From assembly GCF_016924755.1 (NCBI RefSeq), contig NZ_JAFFJX010000005.1:124001-188000 (forward strand): 64,000 bases of DNA, written 5' to 3'. The translations under genes were made by a program, and so were the position numbers. Below the pieces are notes generated by a model. The model did no database searches. It saw only the letters and a list, made by a program, of their open reading frames with translations, and was not told the DNA's origin. This document shows positions 16,441 through 25,701 of this stretch, one piece after another; within the stretch, counting starts at the first letter, position 1, and every line of letters starts with the position of its first letter. This DNA is from Longitalea arenae (GTDB lineage: Bacteria > Bacteroidota > Bacteroidia > Chitinophagales > Chitinophagaceae).

Positions 16441-17613
16441 ATGGCAAACACTCCCCAAAAATCACGAAAAAGGCGGAAACTGTTCATAATCCTGGGCAGT
16501 ATATTGGTATTGCTGGTTGCCCTGCACCTCGTGCTTCCTTATTTTCTGTTGAAGTATGTGAACCGGCAACTCACGCTCATTGATGGTTACACAGGGCATG
16601 TTGATGATATTGATGTGGCTCTATACCGAGGTGCGTACACGATTAAATCGATCCATCTCGATAAAAAAAGTGGAAAGGTGCCGGTACCGTTTTTTAAAGC
16701 AGAGGTCATCGATCTTTCGGTTGAATGGAAGGCTCTGTTTAATGGACGGATCGTAGCTGAAATAGATGTGAACCGGCCTGTACTCAATTTCGTGAAAGGA
16801 CCGAGCGCCGCGACTTCTCAAACGGATATTGACAAGGACTGGACGGTGGTGGTAGATAAATTAATCCCTTTCAAACTGAACCGGTTCACGATCAATGACG
16901 GAGAAATTCATTTTAAGGATTTTCATAGTAATCCTAAAGTAAATATCAAGGCGACCAACTTACAGGTAACGGCGCTGAACCTGACTAATGCAAAACATGT
17001 AAAGGAAAAACTTCCTTCAACCGTAACAGCCTCTGCCGCCGTTTATGACGGAGAGGCCAAACTGGCCATGAAGATCGATCCCCTCGCGCCTGAACCCACT
17101 TTTGATATGAATGCCCGCCTTACCACGTTGAACATAACCAAACTAAATGACTTTCTCCAGGCTTACGGAAATTTCGATGCAGAAAAAGGAACCATCAGCA
17201 TGTACTGTGAGGCTGCTGCAAAAGATAAAAAAATTACAGGTTATGTGAAACCGATCATAAAAGACCTGAAAGTAGTAAGTTGGAAAGAGGATAAGGACAA
17301 CCTGGGCAAACTTGCCTGGGAATCGGTCGTTGGCGCCGTCGCATGGCTTTTGAACAACAAACCGAAAGACCAGATTGCCACCCGGGCATCTTTTACTGGC
17401 AATATTGATAATCCGGATGTCAATCTATGGTCCATTATTGGCCAGTTGCTGCGCAATGCTTTTATCCAGGCATTGTTCCCTTCCCTTGAGAATTCGGTGA
17501 ACCTGAATACTGTTGATAAAAAGGAAGAAAAGAAGGGACTTTTAGGTCGCATATTTGATGGTAAAGAAAATAAAGAAAAAGAGAGTGACAAGAAAGAAAA
17601 GAAAAAAAAGTAA
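16441..17613 (+). CDS. DUF748/AsmA-like envelope protein
   Basis: 390 residues from the ATG at 16441. A basic N-terminus (KSRKRRK) precedes one membrane helix (about 13-35, LFIILGSILVLLVALHLVLPYFLL). The rest should face the periplasm and carries the DUF748 pattern: GYTGHVDDIDVALYRGAYTIKSIHLDKK, PFFKAEVIDLSVEWKALFNGRIVAEIDVNRPVLNF and VIPFKLNRFTINDGEIHFKDF-type strands. The protein ends in a highly charged Lys/Glu tail. AsmA-like proteins form elongated beta structures bridging the membranes and are linked to lipid transport, but no specific role is known for this subgroup. The gene is transcribed alone; its neighbour is convergent. Confidence 0.82.
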   Translation: MANTPQKSRKRRKLFIILGSILVLLVALHLVLPYFLLKYVNRQLTLIDGYTGHVDDIDVALYRGAYTIKSIHLDKKSGKVPVPFFKAEVIDLSVEWKALFNGRIVAEIDVNRPVLNFVKGPSAATSQTDIDKDWTVVVDKLIPFKLNRFTINDGEIHFKDFHSNPKVNIKATNLQVTALNLTNAKHVKEKLPSTVTASAAVYDGEAKLAMKIDPLAPEPTFDMNARLTTLNITKLNDFLQAYGNFDAEKGTISMYCEAAAKDKKITGYVKPIIKDLKVVSWKEDKDNLGKLAWESVVGAVAWLLNNKPKDQIATRASFTGNIDNPDVNLWSIIGQLLRNAFIQALFPSLENSVNLNTVDKKEEKKGLLGRIFDGKENKEKESDKKEKKKK

Positions 17614-17709
17614 TATAGGCAGGTGTTGATCATGCATCTGCTACCAGTATTTTTTTGACCAGGGTCAACGATTTGCTTCGTCCGGGCAAATGGGGGAGCC
17701 TGACGATAC

Positions 17710-18702
17710 TCAGCCCGCCTTTTGACCAATGACCAGCTTATACCCTTTGCCATGCTCATTCAGGATGCTTATGCGCGGATCCGCCTGCAACTTTTTCCGC
17801 AATTTCGAGACGAACATATCCAGGCTCCGGCCAACGATGACGCCTTCATCTTCCCACACTTCTTTCATCAACTTGTCACGATCAATCAATTCCTGCTGGG
17901 CATTGGCAAATACGTGTAACAGTTTGGCTTCTTTGGCTGTGAGCAGAATGATGGAAGAACCAGCTACCAGTTGCTGACTTTCCCGCAGGAAAAGGAGGTT
18001 ACCAATAGCAATGCCTGATGACGCCGGAACTTCCTGTATAACTTCATCCGATGGCAGATCTGGTTGAATGTTTTGCGGTCCCGCACCATCCATCGTTATC
18101 CCGGTTGAGGCTTCCAGGGCTGGCATATTGCCTTGCCTGTCGGCAGTTCTTCTTTTTCTTATATACAATGCGCGGAATAATAAACTTACCAGAATAGCCA
18201 TCAGGCTACCTGCCAGCAGGCCCTTTGAAAACGGGTAGGTGCCGGCAGCTTCGGTTTCTGTAAACCTGATCCGGATATTGTAACAGGATTTTTCCTGCCG
18301 GCGACCCAGGCAGGGTACTATATCGCGGGCACTGTTTTTATATATCCGGAATCCATAGACCACTTCGGCCGAAGGGGCGCAACGGATCACCTCCACGAGG
18401 TAACTGGAGGGAAGGCCGTTAGCCGCTACGACCCGGCGCACAGTAGCCACTAATGTATCGGTCAAAAAGGTAAAAGGCGCCGCAAACCGGATCAGGTATT
18501 CCTTGTTCGCCCTTTCCTCCACAGGGAGGATGCGGGAGGAGGAATCGCCGGCCTGTAACAGTAATTGGTGACCGATCTGCCGGATCACCAGCTTTTCAGT
18601 CGCCTGATCTGTAGTGGGCAGTGCAGCCCCGCCACGGATGGCATTCCAGCAAACGATGACTATAACGGCGGTGCCTATTGCCAGCAAGGCTTTCCAGCTC
18701 AT
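17710..18702 (-). CDS. Membrane-anchored winged-helix transcriptional regulator
   Basis: 330 residues. An N-terminal membrane helix (about 4-22, ALLAIGTAVIVIVCWNAI) and a second one (about 165-183, LLAGSLMAILVSLLFRALYI) enclose a periplasmic domain of about 140 residues containing four Cys. After the second helix come a linker and a C-terminal OmpR/PhoB-type winged helix (LTAKEAKLLHVFANAQQELIDRDKLMKEVW to SLDMFVSKLRKKL and LNEHGKGYKLVI). There is no receiver or kinase domain, so it looks like a one-component transmembrane regulator. It resembles ToxR in principle, but its DNA-binding domain is at the C-terminus. It is divergent from the YceI-family lipoprotein gene, a probable target. Confidence 0.85.
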   Translation of the reverse strand: MSWKALLAIGTAVIVIVCWNAIRGGAALPTTDQATEKLVIRQIGHQLLLQAGDSSSRILPVEERANKEYLIRFAAPFTFLTDTLVATVRRVVAANGLPSSYLVEVIRCAPSAEVVYGFRIYKNSARDIVPCLGRRQEKSCYNIRIRFTETEAAGTYPFSKGLLAGSLMAILVSLLFRALYIRKRRTADRQGNMPALEASTGITMDGAGPQNIQPDLPSDEVIQEVPASSGIAIGNLLFLRESQQLVAGSSIILLTAKEAKLLHVFANAQQELIDRDKLMKEVWEDEGVIVGRSLDMFVSKLRKKLQADPRISILNEHGKGYKLVIGQKAG

Positions 18703-18808
18703 ACCTAAAATTACAGCATTCCCTGCGAGCTCCGGTGGCGCCAGCCAGATTTTACATTCGTTTACAAAGTTTTTACTAGGCTTTTACCACTCCAGCAAAT
18801 GGACATTA

Positions 18809-18816
18809 TAGGTTTG
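18809..18816 (+). promoter_or_regulatory. Candidate -7 box upstream of the YceI gene
   Basis: TAGGTTTG matches TAnnTTTG exactly and lies 56 bases before the YceI start, in the divergent region shared with the winged-helix regulator. A TTTTAC near 18782 could serve as a weak -33 element. Confidence 0.4.
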
Positions 18817-18872
18817 TATCAACAACGCGGGTTTCTTTTTTCCGCTTTCATCATCACATAAATCAACATCTT

Positions 18873-19550
18873 ATGCGGTCAATCTTATTGTTCGTTTGCT
18901 TACCTCTGTGCCTGACCGGTGCCGTCGCCTGCCGGGATCGTTCAACGGCGGCTACCGCCCCTGCACCGGCTATTGCATTGCCGGCGCTTTCCTCCCCGGT
19001 GGGAAGTGTAGTGGGTTATTCCCTTGTTATACCAGAAAGTTTTATCAATTGGAAAGGTATGCATGTAATGGGAAGAAATGGTCATCAGGGCTATATCAAA
19101 CCCCTGGCGGGCAACCTGGCTTTCGATGCCGACGGCAATATTGCAGGGGGCTATTTTGAACTCGATATGAATACAATTACCACTACCGACAAAAAAGACA
19201 CTAGCAGCGATAACGGGCTGGTATCGCATCTGAAAGACCCCGACTTCTTTGATGTGAAGAAGCATCCCAGGGGCACGTTTCAATTAACCAAAGCAATTAA
19301 AGGCTCCAGCGATTCTTCTTATGATATTACCGGGCAGCTGACCTTGCGGGCCATTACAAAAGAGATCCATTTTCCGGCCACGATCGTCAAAAATGGGAAT
19401 GATATTGTTGCCAAAGCGTCGCTTACAATAGACCGTACGAAATGGGGCATCACTTACAAGTCAGGCAGTGTATTGGCACTTGTGAAAGACGAGTTGCTGG
19501 AAGACAGGGTACCGGTGTCACTGGCTTTACGGTTTCAGCGGCAGCAGTAG
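18873..19550 (+). CDS. YceI-family lipoprotein
   Basis: 225 residues. The signal ends in lipobox AVAC (Cys20), so this YceI is probably membrane-anchored, unlike the soluble periplasmic E. coli protein. The lipocalin-like YceI domain covers about 45-222: SFINWKGMHVMGRNGHQGYIKP, GGYFELDMNTITTTD, SHLKDPDFFDVKKHPRGTFQLTK, GQLTLRAITKEIHFPATI and SLTIDRTKWGITYKSG. YceI proteins bind isoprenoids or other amphiphiles. The gene is divergent from the membrane-bound winged-helix regulator, an association that suggests regulation by it. Confidence 0.92.
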   Translation: MRSILLFVCLPLCLTGAVACRDRSTAATAPAPAIALPALSSPVGSVVGYSLVIPESFINWKGMHVMGRNGHQGYIKPLAGNLAFDADGNIAGGYFELDMNTITTTDKKDTSSDNGLVSHLKDPDFFDVKKHPRGTFQLTKAIKGSSDSSYDITGQLTLRAITKEIHFPATIVKNGNDIVAKASLTIDRTKWGITYKSGSVLALVKDELLEDRVPVSLALRFQRQQ

Positions 19551-19567
19551 GCTGTACAAATGACGAA

Positions 19568-19592
19568 GGGCTGCTCCAACCCGGGGCAGCCC
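19568..19592 (+). terminator. GC-rich hairpin after the YceI gene
   Basis: GGGCTGCTCC (19568-19577) pairs with GGGGCAGCCC (19583-19592), including one G-U pair, around a 5-base loop. The following sequence is only weakly T-rich, so it may stop or stabilise the transcript rather than be a strict intrinsic terminator. Confidence 0.5.
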
Positions 19593-19653
19593 TGTTATCA
19601 TAGATGCGGTATTTTTTCATTCCGTAATAAGGCTTGGCCAGTAGCAGTATTTT

Positions 19654-19950
19654 TCAGCTATAGTAACAGATATAGGCTACATCCGTAGCACACATTACTT
19701 CAAATGATGTGTTTGCGGCTATTTCAAAACTATCACCTTGCTTGTGCGTGAGCCAGTCGCCGCCGCTCAGCTTTGTGCTCATGTCGCCGGAAATAACTAC
19801 CATAGTTTCAAGAGAAGTGGTGTTAAATACATAATTCCCCTTTTTCATAACGCCAACTGTTGCTGGCCCTTTATCTGTTTCCATACCAAGGCTTTGCACT
19901 TTTCCATCAAAATATACATTGTGCGATACTTTGTCATTTGAGCTGCTCAT
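19654..19950 (-). CDS. ppnP: Pyrimidine/purine nucleoside phosphorylase (PpnP, DUF1255)
   Basis: 98 residues, close to the 94 of E. coli PpnP (YaiE). The single cupin-like domain shows the family pattern: NVYFDGKVQSLGMETDKGPATVGVMKKGNYVFNT, then ETMVVISGDMSTKLSG, SFEIAANTSFEVMC and a terminal AYICYYS. The enzyme cleaves several nucleosides with phosphate to give the free base and ribose-1-phosphate and acts in the cytoplasm in nucleotide salvage. It stands alone, facing away from YceI, with no operon partner. Confidence 0.92.
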   Translation of the reverse strand: MSSSNDKVSHNVYFDGKVQSLGMETDKGPATVGVMKKGNYVFNTTSLETMVVISGDMSTKLSGGDWLTHKQGDSFEIAANTSFEVMCATDVAYICYYS

Positions 19951-20090
19951 ACATTGTTTTATTAAACGTCATTGTTTTCTGGGGCTCTAAGTTAATTGAT
20001 TCCCTCAGACCAGTGAAAACCGACGAAAAAAAATTGACACTTGACAGTGGCTATGTTGCAGCATGGATCTTTTACAAACCAGTTGAAAAT

Positions 20091-22499
20091 TTATTCACTT
20101 CTCAGACTGTTTACCGGGTTGGCCACCGCCGCTTTTATGGCATGCGAGCTAATGGTAAGCAATGCAAACACAACAGCCGTTATACCTGCAATAACAAATG
20201 CCCACGCACTTACATGGATCCTGTAGCTGAATGACATGAGCCATTTATTCATGAGATACCAGGCAATGGGGGAAGCAATGAGGATGGAAATGAGCACCAG
20301 TTTAAGAAAATCGCCCGTTATCAATCTCGTAATGCCAGCTACACTCGCGCCCAGCACTTTGCGGATGCCTATTTCTTTTTTTCTTTGCTCGGCCATAAAA
20401 GCAGTTAATCCAAACAATCCTAAGCAGGCCACGAATATGGCTAAGATCGAAAACACGGTAGCTGTTCTTGCTGTATGCTGTTCAGACGCATACAGGTTCT
20501 GGATATGACTATCCAGAAATTCATAGTCAAAGCTTGCATTTGGCATATCTGCTTTAAACAGCTCCTGCATCTGCTCAATAAAATGGGGTAACTGTTGGGA
20601 GTTGTACCGGATCAACAAGGTTCTCTTCGCTTCCGGTGCTTTATTCATGGCATAATAAACATAGCCACCTACCTCGTTTTTGAGCGACTGGTAGTTAAAA
20701 TCCTTTACCACCCCGACAATGATAGATTTATCAAGCATTTCGGTGTGAACATATTTCCCAACGGCATCCTGGGGAGTTTTGTAACCAAGGTATTTCAGCA
20801 CGGTTTCGTTGATCAATATATAACAACTGGTATCGCTCGCAGCAAGGGTTAAAGGCAACGAACTTCCTGCCAGTAACTTCAGTTGCAGGGTCTTTACTAT
20901 TGAACCATCTGTATTGCAGGTTTTCACGGGTAAGCCCTCCTTATCTGTGGATAGTTTTCTGATGCTTCTGCTGCTTTCCACATCACCGGGAATGGATTGA
21001 ACTGCCGAAATACCTTCAACGCCGGCCATCCCGTATAGATCATTCGTAAGGGCAGCAACCTGTTGCTTATTTTGTGCTGCTTTTATGTTAACAGCAACTA
21101 CGCCTTCCGGATTATATCCCAGGTCTTTATTCATGATATAGTTTATCTGCTGAAGGATGACAATGACCGAGATAATGAGGATAATGGAAGATGCAAACTG
21201 AAATACCACCAGCAACCGGCGGATGAAGTCCGCCACAGCGTGTTTTAACTTCAGTTTGTTCATTAAAACAAGCGGCGAAATGCGCGACATAGAATAAGCA
21301 GGATAACTTCCGGCAATGATGGTTACCATTAACCATGTTGCCAGTAAGCTTAATATAATAGGGGTGGAGAATAAGACTGAACGATTGACAACAATACCTG
21401 TGATATTTTGGAATATTGGTTGAGCTGCAAAAGCCAGGATATAGCCAATAACAATGGCAATCAATGAAAGTAAAGCCGTTTCTGCATAAAGAAGGGCAAG
21501 CAAATGGCGTTTATCTGCGCCTAAAACTTTGTTAACGCCTATTCCCTTTGCCCGTTTTTGTGAGCGTGCAGTCGCCAGGTTCATGTAATTAATACAAGCA
21601 ATGATCAATACCAGCATCGATAAAAACAGCAATGCTTTTACTGTGCTGATATTGCCCATTCTGCTGGAATAGCCTTCACGTATATCTGCAGAATACAGGT
21701 GAATATCGGAAAGTGGCTGAAATATGAAATTGGTAAAATATTTATCTTCTTTTTCTACGCTTTTATCTATAAGACTTGTGGCCAATGCCTGTACCTGCTT
21801 TACATCTGCGCCAGCTTGCAACTGACAGTAAGTTTCATAACTGGCATTGCTCCAATAAACATCTTTGCCGGCCCATGAATCCATGATGTGATAGATCATG
21901 TCGCAATCAATGGTGCTATTAGCCGGCAGATCGGCATAAACACCCGAAACATACATGGTGTCATGATTATTTACGTAAATGATCTTTCCTGACGCCGGTT
22001 CTTTACCATACAATCTTTCCCTGGCTGATTGTGAAATAACTATTGAATTAGGTTGTGCAAACGCCGATTGTGCGCTGCCCTCATTAAATTTGATATCGAA
22101 CATCTTAAAAACCGTTGAGTCGGCCATGTACAATCGCTTTTCCGTGAAGTTCCGGTTGTCGGTTTTTATCGAGACTTTGGCGCCAAAATCATGTTTGATA
22201 AGCCTGGTCATGGATTGTACCTGCGGAACGGATTGAACAATTGCAGGTCCAACTGCGTTGGGTACCTGCGCCCATACCTGGTAATTGTATTGTGCGGTAG
22301 CCTGCATGTTTACCCGGTAGATATTTGCTGCGTTTTTGTACATGCGGTCAAAACTCAGTTCGTAGGAAATGCAGGCAAACAGCGTAATACAGACATACAT
22401 TCCGATACTTAGTCCGGCTATATTAAGTGAAGTGAAAAGCTTGTTGGCAACCATGTTACGCAAGGCTATTTTCAGATAATTCTTTATCATAATATTCAT
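20091..22499 (-). CDS. MacB/FtsX-type ABC transporter permease
   Basis: 802 residues with the eight-helix, two-unit architecture of this Bacteroidota permease family. One helix at the N-terminus (about 21-41) is followed by a MacB-type periplasmic domain. Three helices of the first FtsX unit (LLFLSMLVLIIACINYMNLATARSQKRAKGIGVNKVLGA) come next, then a helix restart near 430 (FIRRLLVVFQFASSIILIISVI), a second periplasmic domain, and a last FtsX unit (EQRKKEIGIRKVLGASVAGI). There is no ATP-binding domain and no adjacent ATPase gene, as is usual for these orphan permeases. The start may be Met1 (22499) or Met4 (22490). Likely role: lipoprotein or small-molecule export, or a mechanotransmission complex; the substrate is unknown. 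Confidence 0.92.
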   Translation of the reverse strand: MNIMIKNYLKIALRNMVANKLFTSLNIAGLSIGMYVCITLFACISYELSFDRMYKNAANIYRVNMQATAQYNYQVWAQVPNAVGPAIVQSVPQVQSMTRLIKHDFGAKVSIKTDNRNFTEKRLYMADSTVFKMFDIKFNEGSAQSAFAQPNSIVISQSARERLYGKEPASGKIIYVNNHDTMYVSGVYADLPANSTIDCDMIYHIMDSWAGKDVYWSNASYETYCQLQAGADVKQVQALATSLIDKSVEKEDKYFTNFIFQPLSDIHLYSADIREGYSSRMGNISTVKALLFLSMLVLIIACINYMNLATARSQKRAKGIGVNKVLGADKRHLLALLYAETALLSLIAIVIGYILAFAAQPIFQNITGIVVNRSVLFSTPIILSLLATWLMVTIIAGSYPAYSMSRISPLVLMNKLKLKHAVADFIRRLLVVFQFASSIILIISVIVILQQINYIMNKDLGYNPEGVVAVNIKAAQNKQQVAALTNDLYGMAGVEGISAVQSIPGDVESSRSIRKLSTDKEGLPVKTCNTDGSIVKTLQLKLLAGSSLPLTLAASDTSCYILINETVLKYLGYKTPQDAVGKYVHTEMLDKSIIVGVVKDFNYQSLKNEVGGYVYYAMNKAPEAKRTLLIRYNSQQLPHFIEQMQELFKADMPNASFDYEFLDSHIQNLYASEQHTARTATVFSILAIFVACLGLFGLTAFMAEQRKKEIGIRKVLGASVAGITRLITGDFLKLVLISILIASPIAWYLMNKWLMSFSYRIHVSAWAFVIAGITAVVFALLTISSHAIKAAVANPVNSLRSE

Positions 22500-22727
22500 T
22501 GAGTAGTTAATGGCCCCTTACCGGCTGCAAGTACTGATCCCTTTCACAATCTGCTGCAAATCATTTCATTATTAATAATTCAAATTCAATTGTTGTCCGT
22601 TTTCGATACATTGTACTGTTCATTTTCGATTGCAGGCACTACTAATCGAACATAACAGAATGCCTATAGAGCAGGATGCCCTCTTCAACAAATGGACTAT
22701 TTTTACGCATTTGAAATCAAACAGTCG

Positions 22728-23891
22728 ATGAGTAAACAAGTTCCAGTAGTTAGGTATAACACCAGTTATCCTTCCATTGAAGATCTGCGCAACAAAGCCA
22801 GAAGAAAGATCCCAAAATTTGCCTTTGAATACCTCGATGGAGGATGTAATGAAGATGTGAATCTGCATAAAAATACGGCAGAGATCAGAGAGGTGGAACT
22901 GGCCCCATATTATTTGAGCAAACACAAAGGGTCGAGCCTTCAAACCGAATTGTTTGGTCATGTATACGATGCTCCCTTTGGTATTGCGCCTGTTGGGCTG
23001 CAGGGGCTCATCTGGCCCAATTCGCCGCAGATCCTTGCCAGGGCCGCAAAAGACCATAATATCCCCTTTATACTGAGCACAGTTACTACGGCCGATATTG
23101 AAACCATCAGCCAGATAACGGAAGGCCGGGCCTGGTACCAGTTGTATCATCCTGCCGAAGATGCAGTACGCGATGACATTTTAAAGCGGCTCGAAGCCGC
23201 TCAATATCCCGTGCTGGTGTTGCTGAGTGATGTGCCATCGTTCGGGTTCAGACCAAGAGATATTCGAAACGGGTTGGCCATGCCGCCCAGGATGACCCTG
23301 AGTAATATTCTTCAGATCATGACGCGGCCGGAGTGGGCATTAAAAACATTAAAATATGGTACACCTAATTTTGCCACACTGAAGCCCTATATGCCGAAAG
23401 GACTAAATATGAAACAGCTCGGGCTTTTCATGAATCGCACCTTTGCCGGCAGGCTGAATGCCGATAAAATAGCACCCATTCGTGATAAATGGAAAGGAAA
23501 AATTGTAGTTAAAGGAATTGCCACCGAAGCCGATACCGAAATGTGCATTAAGTTGGGCGTAGATGGCATCATAGTCTCTAATCACGGCGGCAGGCAGCTT
23601 GATGCGGGCCAGTCGGCTATAAAATCGATGCACCCGATCATCGATCGCTATAAAGGAAAAATAAAAATTATGATGGATAGTGGGCTGCGTTCAGGTCCGG
23701 ATGTAGCGCGGGTAATGGCCAGTGGCGCCGATTTTACCTTTATGGGCCGGTCGTTTATGTACAGTGTGGCCGCACTTGGCGATGAGGGTGGTAACCATGT
23801 GATCGCTATGCTGAAAACACAATTGCAGCAGGTAATGGAGCAGATTTGTTGTGAGCAGATCTATGATTTGCCGAAGCATATTATTAGATAA
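22728..23891 (+). CDS. FMN-dependent alpha-hydroxy-acid oxidase/dehydrogenase
   Basis: 387 residues from the ATG at 22728; an in-frame ATG at 22692 would add 12 residues outside the fold. The TIM-barrel of the LldD/glycolate oxidase family is clear: KIPKFAFEYLDGGCNED near the start, PFGIAPVGLQGLIWP, FILSTVTTADIE, Lys262 in VVKGI, the catalytic SNHGGRQLD with His286, and DSGLRSGPDVARVMASGADFTFMGR binding the FMN phosphate. It oxidises an L-2-hydroxy acid, most likely lactate, to the keto acid. A strong intrinsic terminator follows at 23919-23948, and the upstream permease is divergent, so it is monocistronic. Confidence 0.92.
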   Translation: MSKQVPVVRYNTSYPSIEDLRNKARRKIPKFAFEYLDGGCNEDVNLHKNTAEIREVELAPYYLSKHKGSSLQTELFGHVYDAPFGIAPVGLQGLIWPNSPQILARAAKDHNIPFILSTVTTADIETISQITEGRAWYQLYHPAEDAVRDDILKRLEAAQYPVLVLLSDVPSFGFRPRDIRNGLAMPPRMTLSNILQIMTRPEWALKTLKYGTPNFATLKPYMPKGLNMKQLGLFMNRTFAGRLNADKIAPIRDKWKGKIVVKGIATEADTEMCIKLGVDGIIVSNHGGRQLDAGQSAIKSMHPIIDRYKGKIKIMMDSGLRSGPDVARVMASGADFTFMGRSFMYSVAALGDEGGNHVIAMLKTQLQQVMEQICCEQIYDLPKHIIR

Positions 23892-23918
23892 AACCGTACC
23901 ATTCCGGTTCACGAGTTG

Positions 23919-23948
23919 AAAAAGGCGTTCGTAAAGAATGCCTTTTTT
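23919..23948 (+). terminator. Rho-independent terminator after the hydroxy-acid oxidase
   Basis: AAAGGCGTTC (23921-23930) pairs with GAATGCCTTT (23936-23945), one G-U pair, loop of five, followed by a T-run. It is 28 bases after the stop codon. Confidence 0.88.
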
Positions 23949-24026
23949 GCGTTAGAGAACTAACCTTGATCGGCATCGATCGTTGCTAGGCCAAGCAATA
24001 GGTTGAGCACCGGATAGAGCAGCTTT

Positions 24027-24308
24027 TTACACTGAAATATCCCATACATCTTTCCACCTTTTGAACTCAGCAGGCGTTATCCAATAACGCGCAAAGTTAC
24101 CCTCATGCAATGACATAAGTTCCGTCTCCACCGTCTCAACGAATTTGGCCCGATCATGTGAAGGTAATTGTAAGGACCTGTCATTTATTAAAGCTATGGC
24201 AATTTCTCGCCCAAGCGGTATTGAAATTATCCCTGTTATAGGACTCGGCCCATTTGTGCGACAATTTGTGTGGACTCGAAACAGCACCGAAAACCCATTT
24301 TTTTTCAC
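24027..24308 (-). CDS. Conserved small hypothetical protein
   Basis: About 93 residues if the GTG at 24308 is used; no ATG is available upstream, so the start is uncertain. The sequence has protein-like composition, with a centre reading FVETVETELMSLHEGNFARYWITPAEFKRWKDVW and a Pro/Gly-rich first half (PSPITGIISIPLG). I recognise no domain, signal peptide or membrane segment. It lies between two plus-strand genes and is transcribed against both. The C-terminal segment looks like a conserved feature of small Bacteroidota proteins, but I cannot name a family. Confidence 0.5.
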   Translation of the reverse strand: MKKNGFSVLFRVHTNCRTNGPSPITGIISIPLGREIAIALINDRSLQLPSHDRAKFVETVETELMSLHEGNFARYWITPAEFKRWKDVWDISV

Positions 24309-24369
24309 GCAACCGTTTGCATTTTGAATGCACTCATGAACGCACGGATCCCGGCCTTATATTTACGCA

Positions 24370-25701
24370 ATGAAGAAAATGCCCCTATTGCTTGCCCTTG
24401 GGCTGTTTGCTTTTGCCCCGGCAGTTTTTAGCCAAAAAAATATCGATCCCAAAGAAATTCGTGAAAAGATGCAGTGGTTTGCCGATGCCAAGCTGGGCAT
24501 CTTCATTCATGCCGGAATTTATGCAGTTAATGGCATTGATGAGTCCTGGAGCTTTTATAACAAGAAGATCAGCTATGCAGATTACATGAAGCAACTAAAC
24601 GGCTTCACGTTAAAAAAATACGATCCTGCTTTTTGGGCTAACCTCATCCATGAAAGCGGCGCCCGGTATGCTGTTGTTACCACCAAACACCACGATGGGG
24701 TGGCTATGTACGATACCCGCATGAACGCTCTCAGTATTGTAAAAAAAACACCGGCAAAACGGGATATGATCAAACCCTTGTTTGAAGAGTTACGGAAACA
24801 CAACATCAAATGCGGAGCCTACTATTCGCTTATCGACTGGAGCGATTATAATTATCCCGCCTTTCTGAAAGACAGTGCCCGGTATGTAATATCGAAAGAT
24901 TATGATCGCTGGAACCGCTTCCGTAATTTTTTTCAGGGTCAGATCAACGAGATAGCCACTATGTTCAATCCTGATCTCTGGTGGTTTGATGGAGATTGGG
25001 AACATAGTGCTGAAGAATGGGAATCACAGAAAGTAAGATCCATCATTCTGTCAGCTAATCCCAAAGCTATAATCAACGGTCGGCTCCAGGGCTATGGCGA
25101 TTATGAAACGCCCGAACAGAATTTTCCGGTTACACGCCCTAACTATCACTGGTGGGAACTTTGCATGACCAGTAACGACAACTGGGGTTTCCACCATGAC
25201 AACAACTGGAAAACTCCTTATGAGATAATCACCATTTTTGTAGACGCTGTCGCAAACGGAGGTAACCTGCTGCTCGATATAGGTCCTAAAGAAGATGGCA
25301 CCATTCCGGATGAACAGGTTAATATTTTGAAGGAATTGGGCGCATGGAACAATAAACATGGCGAAGCCATTTTCAATACAGTAGGAGGGTTGCCTCAGGG
25401 ACATTTTTATGGCCCTTCAACGCTTTCAAAAGATTCCACAACCTTATACTTGTTCCTGCACGGAAAAATGAATGGTCCGGTAATGATCAAGGGTCTTAAA
25501 AACAAAGTGGAAGAAGTGACTGTATTGGGCAGTGGAGCAAAGTTGCAATCGAAAGTAGTGGGAAAAATTTCCTGGAGCCCTGTGCCGGGACTGGTTTATA
25601 TTGATGTACCCGCATCTGTTGCAGATAAGTATGTAACTGTATTAAAAGTGAAGCTCGATAAGCCGCTTAATTTATACAAGGGAAGCGGCGGTTTAAATTA
25701 A
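24370..25701 (+). CDS. Secreted alpha-L-fucosidase (GH29)
   Basis: 443 residues with a signal peptide (MKKMPLLLALGLFAFAPAVFS). GH29 landmarks: WFADAKLGIFIHAGIYAV near residue 35, GARYAVVTTKHHDGVAMYDT, CGAYYSLIDWSDYNYP, and MFNPDLWWFDGDW with the nucleophile Asp at about 207, then NGGNLLLDIGPKEDGTIP. It removes terminal alpha-L-fucose from glycans in the periplasm or at the cell surface. The AraC regulator on the opposite strand overlaps its last four bases (convergent ends), a likely but unproven regulatory partner. No sulfatase or SusCD is directly adjacent. Confidence 0.95.
   Translation: MKKMPLLLALGLFAFAPAVFSQKNIDPKEIREKMQWFADAKLGIFIHAGIYAVNGIDESWSFYNKKISYADYMKQLNGFTLKKYDPAFWANLIHESGARYAVVTTKHHDGVAMYDTRMNALSIVKKTPAKRDMIKPLFEELRKHNIKCGAYYSLIDWSDYNYPAFLKDSARYVISKDYDRWNRFRNFFQGQINEIATMFNPDLWWFDGDWEHSAEEWESQKVRSIILSANPKAIINGRLQGYGDYETPEQNFPVTRPNYHWWELCMTSNDNWGFHHDNNWKTPYEIITIFVDAVANGGNLLLDIGPKEDGTIPDEQVNILKELGAWNNKHGEAIFNTVGGLPQGHFYGPSTLSKDSTTLYLFLHGKMNGPVMIKGLKNKVEEVTVLGSGAKLQSKVVGKISWSPVPGLVYIDVPASVADKYVTVLKVKLDKPLNLYKGSGGLN

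Noticed and set aside
23999-24022. tRNA-like words GGTTGAGCACCGGATAGAGCAG
   Set aside because: A D-arm-like word only; no anticodon or T arm follows.
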